The position numbers and the translations under genes are program-made. From Clostridia bacterium (GTDB lineage: Bacteria; Bacillota; Clostridia; Christensenellales; UBA1242): a stretch of DNA of 41,220 bases. The DNA is taken from contig SAAW01000009.1 of the NCBI GenBank assembly GCA_009929275.1, positions 1-41,220 on the forward strand, given 5' to 3'. This document shows positions 40,747 to 41,220 of the stretch, in pieces (position 1 is the stretch's first letter; each line of letters begins with the position of its first letter). The notes beneath the pieces were generated by a model that saw only the letters and a program-made list of their open reading frames with translations, was not told the DNA's origin and did not search any database.

Positions 40747-41106
40747 ATGTTTTTTAATAGACTGACGGGCGACAAAGGCGAGAGTTTTGCTTGTAACTTT
40801 TTGAAAAAAAAGGGACTTATCATTGTCGAAAGAAATTATAGGACAAAACTTGGTGAGATTGACATAATTGCTCTTGATGCTAAAGTTTTGGTTTTTGTGG
40901 AAGTAAAAACGAGGTCATCAAGGAAATTTGGAGACCCAAGGGAAGCAGTAAATTTTCGCAAACAAAACACAATTAAAAATGTTGCTATGTGCTATCTTTT
41001 AAAGAATAATCTCGTCGATAAAGTTCCAATTCGCTTTGATTGTCTGGCAATTCTTGGCTGTGACGAGAGAAATTTTGAAGCAGAACATCTCATAAACGCT
41101 TTTTAA
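40747..41106 (+). CDS. yraN: YraN/UPF0102 family nuclease-like protein
   Basis: A 119-residue protein with the restriction-endonuclease-like fold pattern GDKGESFACNFLKKKG, then GEIDIIALDAKVLVFVEVKT, giving the E...D...ExK acidic-lysine set. Biochemical role is not firmly known; Holliday-junction-like DNA binding is assumed from the fold. It is adjacent to rnhB, as in many bacteria. The site AAAGGAG precedes the ATG. Confidence 0.92.
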   Translation: MFFNRLTGDKGESFACNFLKKKGLIIVERNYRTKLGEIDIIALDAKVLVFVEVKTRSSRKFGDPREAVNFRKQNTIKNVAMCYLLKNNLVDKVPIRFDCLAILGCDERNFEAEHLINAF

Positions 41107-41144
41107 ATTTTGGCAAATTTTTGTTTTAAATTTCTTATATTCCA

Positions 41145-41173
41145 TTGACAAACGGCTATTATGAATATATATT
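41145..41173 (+). promoter_or_regulatory. Sigma-A promoter facing out of the right edge
   Basis: TTGACA at 41145-41150 and TATATT at 41168-41173 with a 17-nt spacer. The region to 41220 is almost pure A/T with no gene; the target lies beyond the window. Confidence 0.65.
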
Positions 41174-41220
41174 ATATTTGTTATATATTAATAAATATAT
41201 TATGTAGTTATATATGTAAA

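Overview
The window is an AT-rich bacterial chromosome segment that is almost entirely core housekeeping genes. Several things point to a spore-forming member of the Firmicutes, most likely an uncultured clostridial lineage. They are an intact spoIIAA-spoIIAB-sigF operon, a PolC-derived protein at the usual polC position, strong AGGAGG-type ribosome binding sites with many TTG starts, a zinc-type L32, and Firmicutes-style gene clusters (frr-uppS-cdsA-rseP, rimP-nusA-ylxR-infB-rbfA-nrnA-truB, rnc-smc-ftsY, ylxM-ffh-rpsP-khpA-rimM-trmD). The species cannot be named from the sequence. The segment looks compact: several genes normally found inside these clusters are absent (dxr/ispG, proS, ylxQ, acpP and fab genes, rplS).

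Layout. 1-5150: D-Ala-D-Ala ligase, an OGG1-type 8-oxoguanine glycosylase, a shikimate-kinase-like protein that has lost its P-loop, transketolase, and a convergent small YtxH-like membrane protein. 5250-10560: frr, uppS, cdsA, rseP, then a PolC-like protein with only the N-terminal, OB and exonuclease parts. 10588-19474: the rimP-nusA-ylxR-infB-rbfA-nrnA-truB translation cluster, an endonuclease IV-like TIM-barrel gene and yebC. 19484-22561: tRNA-Ala, a GC-rich 27-bp repeat array, the spoIIA operon on the minus strand, and a cluster of six tRNA genes (Pro, CAT-anticodon, Asp, Phe, Thr, Tyr). 22614-29073: yceD-rpmF, a degenerate M20 peptidase homologue, and the lysine/diaminopimelate genes asd-dapA-dapB-aspartokinase. 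29130-41106: plsX-rnc-smc-ftsY, ylxM-ffh-rpsP-khpA-rimM-trmD, then rbgA-rnhB-yraN.

Together the genes serve cell-wall precursor supply (ddl, uppS, dap genes), membrane lipid synthesis (cdsA, plsX), translation and ribosome assembly, protein targeting (ffh, ftsY), chromosome organisation (smc), DNA repair (ogg, endonuclease IV-like, rnhB) and early forespore gene control (spoIIA).

No classical defence island, prophage, insertion sequence or CRISPR array is visible. The most unusual items are: the PolC-derived exonuclease without PHP or polymerase domains at the polC locus; a long Asn/Gln-rich prion-like segment in the N-terminus of IF-2; two conserved-length proteins that look catalytically dead (M20 peptidase-like, shikimate-kinase-like); the GC-rich repeat array; and three genes whose promoters place the transcription start almost on the ATG with no ribosome binding site, suggesting leaderless mRNAs. 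All functional calls rest on reading the translated sequence by eye; no database search was run.
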